64,000 nucleotides of DNA from CAWDBV01 sp963800705 (lineage in GTDB: Bacteria; Actinomycetota; Thermoleophilia; Solirubrobacterales; 70-9). Under the pieces are notes generated by a model that did no database searches, was not told the DNA's origin, and saw only the letters and a program-made list of their open reading frames with translations. The translations under genes were made by a program, and so were the position numbers. Location: contig CAWDBV010000002.1 of the NCBI GenBank assembly GCA_963800705.1, forward strand, positions 124,001 to 188,000. Reading direction: 5' to 3'. This document shows, in pieces, positions 62,134-64,000 of the stretch. Position 1 is the first letter of the stretch; each line of letters begins with the position of its first letter.

Positions 62134-63407
62134 GGCTCGAGCAATCCGGCGACGACCCGTTCCTCGTGCTCCCAGTTCAGTACCTGCCGGGCGCGCTCGA
62201 CGTTGGCGCGGTAGCGCCCGATGCTCTCCGGGTCATCGAGCAGGACCCGGACCGCGGCGGCGATCGAGGCGGGGTCGCCGGGGTCGATCTCAACGCCGAG
62301 CTCGTATTCACTCGAGATCCGCTTCATCTCCGCCAGCGAGGGGTAGAGCACCGGGAGCCCCGCGGCGATCGCGTGAAAGAACCCGTTCGGGAGCGCGTTC
62401 TCGTAGCTGACGCTGTCGGGCCGATAGAGGATCGGGGATGCATCGGCGGTCTCGATGAAATCGAGCACCTCGGTCGGGCCGACAATCCCGGGCGCGTGGA
62501 CCCGGCCGGCAAGCCCCATCTCCTCGGCGAGTTGCCGGGACTGCTCGTGACCGCGGCCGAGGAACGCCAGGTGCACGTTGTCGGGCAGCATCCGCAGCGC
62601 CTCGACTGCCTCGGGGACGGCATGCGCCGCCTTCAGGTTGCCGACCATGACGAGCAGCAGGTCGTCCGGCCCGACGCCGGTCACCGCGCGCAGGTCGCCC
62701 CCGGAGCGCTCGGCAAGACGGAGGTCGTCGGCGTTGTGGATCACGCCGGCGCGTCGCCCGAAGCGCCGCTCGAGCAGGACCGAGAGCCCGTCGCTGACGG
62801 TCGTCACCTGCTCGGCGCGCCGGAAGCACGACTTCTCGATCGCCTCGTAGACCCGCAGCACGGCGGCTGCGGTGCGGCTGGCCGGGGGCAGGGTCGTGCC
62901 CGGCTCCCACGGGGCGTCGGGCGCGTCGTAGAAGAAGCGGGCACCCAGGCGCCGCGCCTTCCGGTAGACGCTCGGGTACTGGTAGAAGGAGAGCAGCCAG
63001 TAGAGGTCGGCGTCGGGGAGCAGCGCCGCCGTCTCCACGTTGCGGCTTCGGTAGTCGTGCACGGCCGAGCGGAGCACGAACGACACGCTGGTGAGCGGGT
63101 CGACGAGGAAGCGGTTCAGCGGCCATGCGAGGGCCCGAGCCAGGCCGTCGAAGGGCCGCGGCACGCGCCCGGCGAGCCGGGTCAGGATCGACGGCCCGGT
63201 GGGCGTCGGCGCCCCCTTCCTGACCCCGTTTTCGACGTTGCCGGTCGGCGGTGAGCGGAGCTCGAAGGCCAGCTCCTCATCGAGCTCCGTGCTCGGCTCG
63301 CCCTCGACGACCGTTGCCTGGTGGCCGAGCCGGGCGGCCGAAGCAGCGAACTTGTACGCGCGGGTATCCCGCTCGACGGCAATCGAAGTGACGACGCAGA
63401 CCCGCAT
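62130..63407 (-). CDS. GT4-family glycosyltransferase (paralogue)
   Basis: ATG 63407 gives 425 residues beginning MRVCVVTSIAVERDTRAYKFAASAARLGHQATVVEGEPS, very like the protein at 58123. The C-lobe has DDLLLVMVGNLKAAHAVPEAVEALRMLPDNVHLAFLGRGHEQSRQLAEEMGL and ALPNGFFHAIAAGLPVLYPSLAEM. It is the first gene of the leftward operon and is divergent from the Gfo/Idh gene at 63488, 80 bases away. Confidence 0.9.
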   Translation of the reverse strand: MRVCVVTSIAVERDTRAYKFAASAARLGHQATVVEGEPSTELDEELAFELRSPPTGNVENGVRKGAPTPTGPSILTRLAGRVPRPFDGLARALAWPLNRFLVDPLTSVSFVLRSAVHDYRSRNVETAALLPDADLYWLLSFYQYPSVYRKARRLGARFFYDAPDAPWEPGTTLPPASRTAAAVLRVYEAIEKSCFRRAEQVTTVSDGLSVLLERRFGRRAGVIHNADDLRLAERSGGDLRAVTGVGPDDLLLVMVGNLKAAHAVPEAVEALRMLPDNVHLAFLGRGHEQSRQLAEEMGLAGRVHAPGIVGPTEVLDFIETADASPILYRPDSVSYENALPNGFFHAIAAGLPVLYPSLAEMKRISSEYELGVEIDPGDPASIAAAVRVLLDDPESIGRYRANVERARQVLNWEHEERVVAGLLEP

Positions 63408-63487
63408 GATCGATGGCGGATCGTAGCGACCGTCACCAGTAGCCTTGCGAGCGTGAAATCGCTGCAAACCGTGCCTGGGCGGGCGAC

Positions 63488-64000
63488 GTGAGCATCACCG
63501 CGGGCGTGGTCGGGCTCGGCTACTGGGGCCCGAACGTGGCCCGAAACCTGAGCGCGATCGACGAGAGCACCGTGAAGTGGTGCTGCGAGACCGACCCCGA
63601 GCGCCGCGAGCGCTGGGCCGCGGTCTTCCCGAAGACCCAGTTCACCGACTCGCTCGAGGAGATGCTCGCCGACGACGAGCTCGACGCGGTCGCGATCACG
63701 GCGCCGGTCTCCGACCATGCCGCGGTCGCGCTGCGGGCGCTCGACGCCGGCAAGCACATCTTCGTCGAGAAGCCGCTCGCCCACTCGATCTCCGACGCGG
63801 CCGAGGTCGTCAGCAAGGCCGAGGAGCGCGGCCTGGTGCTGATGGTCGGCCACCTGCTCGAGTACCACCCCGGGATCGAGGCGCTCGAGGCGCACCTCGC
63901 CGCCGGCGATCTCGGCGAGCTCGTCTACATCTACGGCAACCGCGTCAACCTCGGCAAGCTGCGCGAGGACGAGAACGTGCTCTGGGACCTCGGCGCCCAC
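63488..64000 (+). CDS. Gfo/Idh/MocA oxidoreductase, 3' end beyond the window
   Basis: From GTG 63488 the open frame runs to the edge (171 codons visible). It encodes GVVGLGYWGPNVARNLSAID, HIFVEKPLAHSISDAAEVVSKAEERG, VGHLLEYHPGIEALEAHLAAGDLGELVYIYGNRVNLGKL and ends in LWDLGAH, nearly colinear with the gene at 53585. It would oxidise a nucleotide sugar in the same pathway. Confidence 0.88.
   Translation, partial: MSITAGVVGLGYWGPNVARNLSAIDESTVKWCCETDPERRERWAAVFPKTQFTDSLEEMLADDELDAVAITAPVSDHAAVALRALDAGKHIFVEKPLAHSISDAAEVVSKAEERGLVLMVGHLLEYHPGIEALEAHLAAGDLGELVYIYGNRVNLGKLREDENVLWDLGAH

Overview
The window comes from a high-GC, Gram-positive-type bacterium, most likely an actinobacterium of the class Thermoleophilia (Solirubrobacterales/Gaiellales type). 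This is inferred from the codon and base composition, the large actinobacterial-style SRP RNA near dnaX-ybaB-recR, the AidB-like acyl-CoA dehydrogenase, the MmpL-type transporters, and above all many secreted proteins that end in a Cys/Lys/Arg-rich tail. No phylogenetic computation was possible.

Layout. 1-2.5 kb: a NarL-type two-component pair and two small membrane proteins (PQ-loop and DoxX-like). 2.5-6.2 kb: three same-orientation copies of a tRNA-Val(CAC) 3' end, one of them the intact tRNA, which bracket two short segments loaded with secreted surface proteins. 6.2-13.4 kb: YqgE, SRP RNA, three small secreted tail proteins, a polytopic GT-C-like protein, then dnaX-ybaB-recR. 13.4-20.4 kb: an MmpL transporter, a GH3-like exported protein, lysC (with an internal start for a beta subunit), asd and a CPA-type antiporter. 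20.4-27.2 kb: CBS protein, NhaD/ArsB-type transporter, a succinate dehydrogenase locus (A, B split in two, E) without membrane anchor genes, and a site-2-type protease. 27-36 kb: lipoprotein, AidB-like dehydrogenase, two TolB-like propellers with tails, icd-mdh, a winged-helix/AT-hook protein and a 2-hydroxyacid dehydrogenase. 36-43.5 kb: fatty acid hydroxylase, metallo-hydrolase, then hsp20, lon, an FkbM-like methyltransferase, a small membrane protein and a second metallo-hydrolase, all broken by single-base indels. 43.5-50.1 kb: two TetR regulators, a second MmpL transporter, a double-hotdog protein and a diiron ferritin-like/SCP2 fusion with a palindromic operator. 50.1-64 kb: a surface-polysaccharide locus with two sugar dehydrogenase/oxidoreductase genes, two GT4 and one GT2 glycosyltransferases, two methyltransferases and four paralogous CgeB-like proteins; it runs off the right edge.

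How the parts fit. Central metabolism (icd, mdh, sdhABE, aspartate pathway) and DNA maintenance (dnaX, recR, ybaB) are ordinary. The distinctive content is at the cell surface: eight secreted proteins with unrelated ectodomains (P-domain-like, Ig-like, ASH-like, beta-propeller, PPC-like) share one tail design, a Pro/Thr/Ala linker followed by a basic segment with two cysteines 10-15 residues apart. This looks like a common sorting or anchoring signal. The polysaccharide locus, MmpL transporters and GH3-like protein may belong to the same envelope.

Caution: 37.97-43.16 kb carries more than 20 indels. Removing the 16 events in lon restores a clean 805-residue Lon frame, so the segment is more likely a consensus-quality problem than decay of five adjacent genes.
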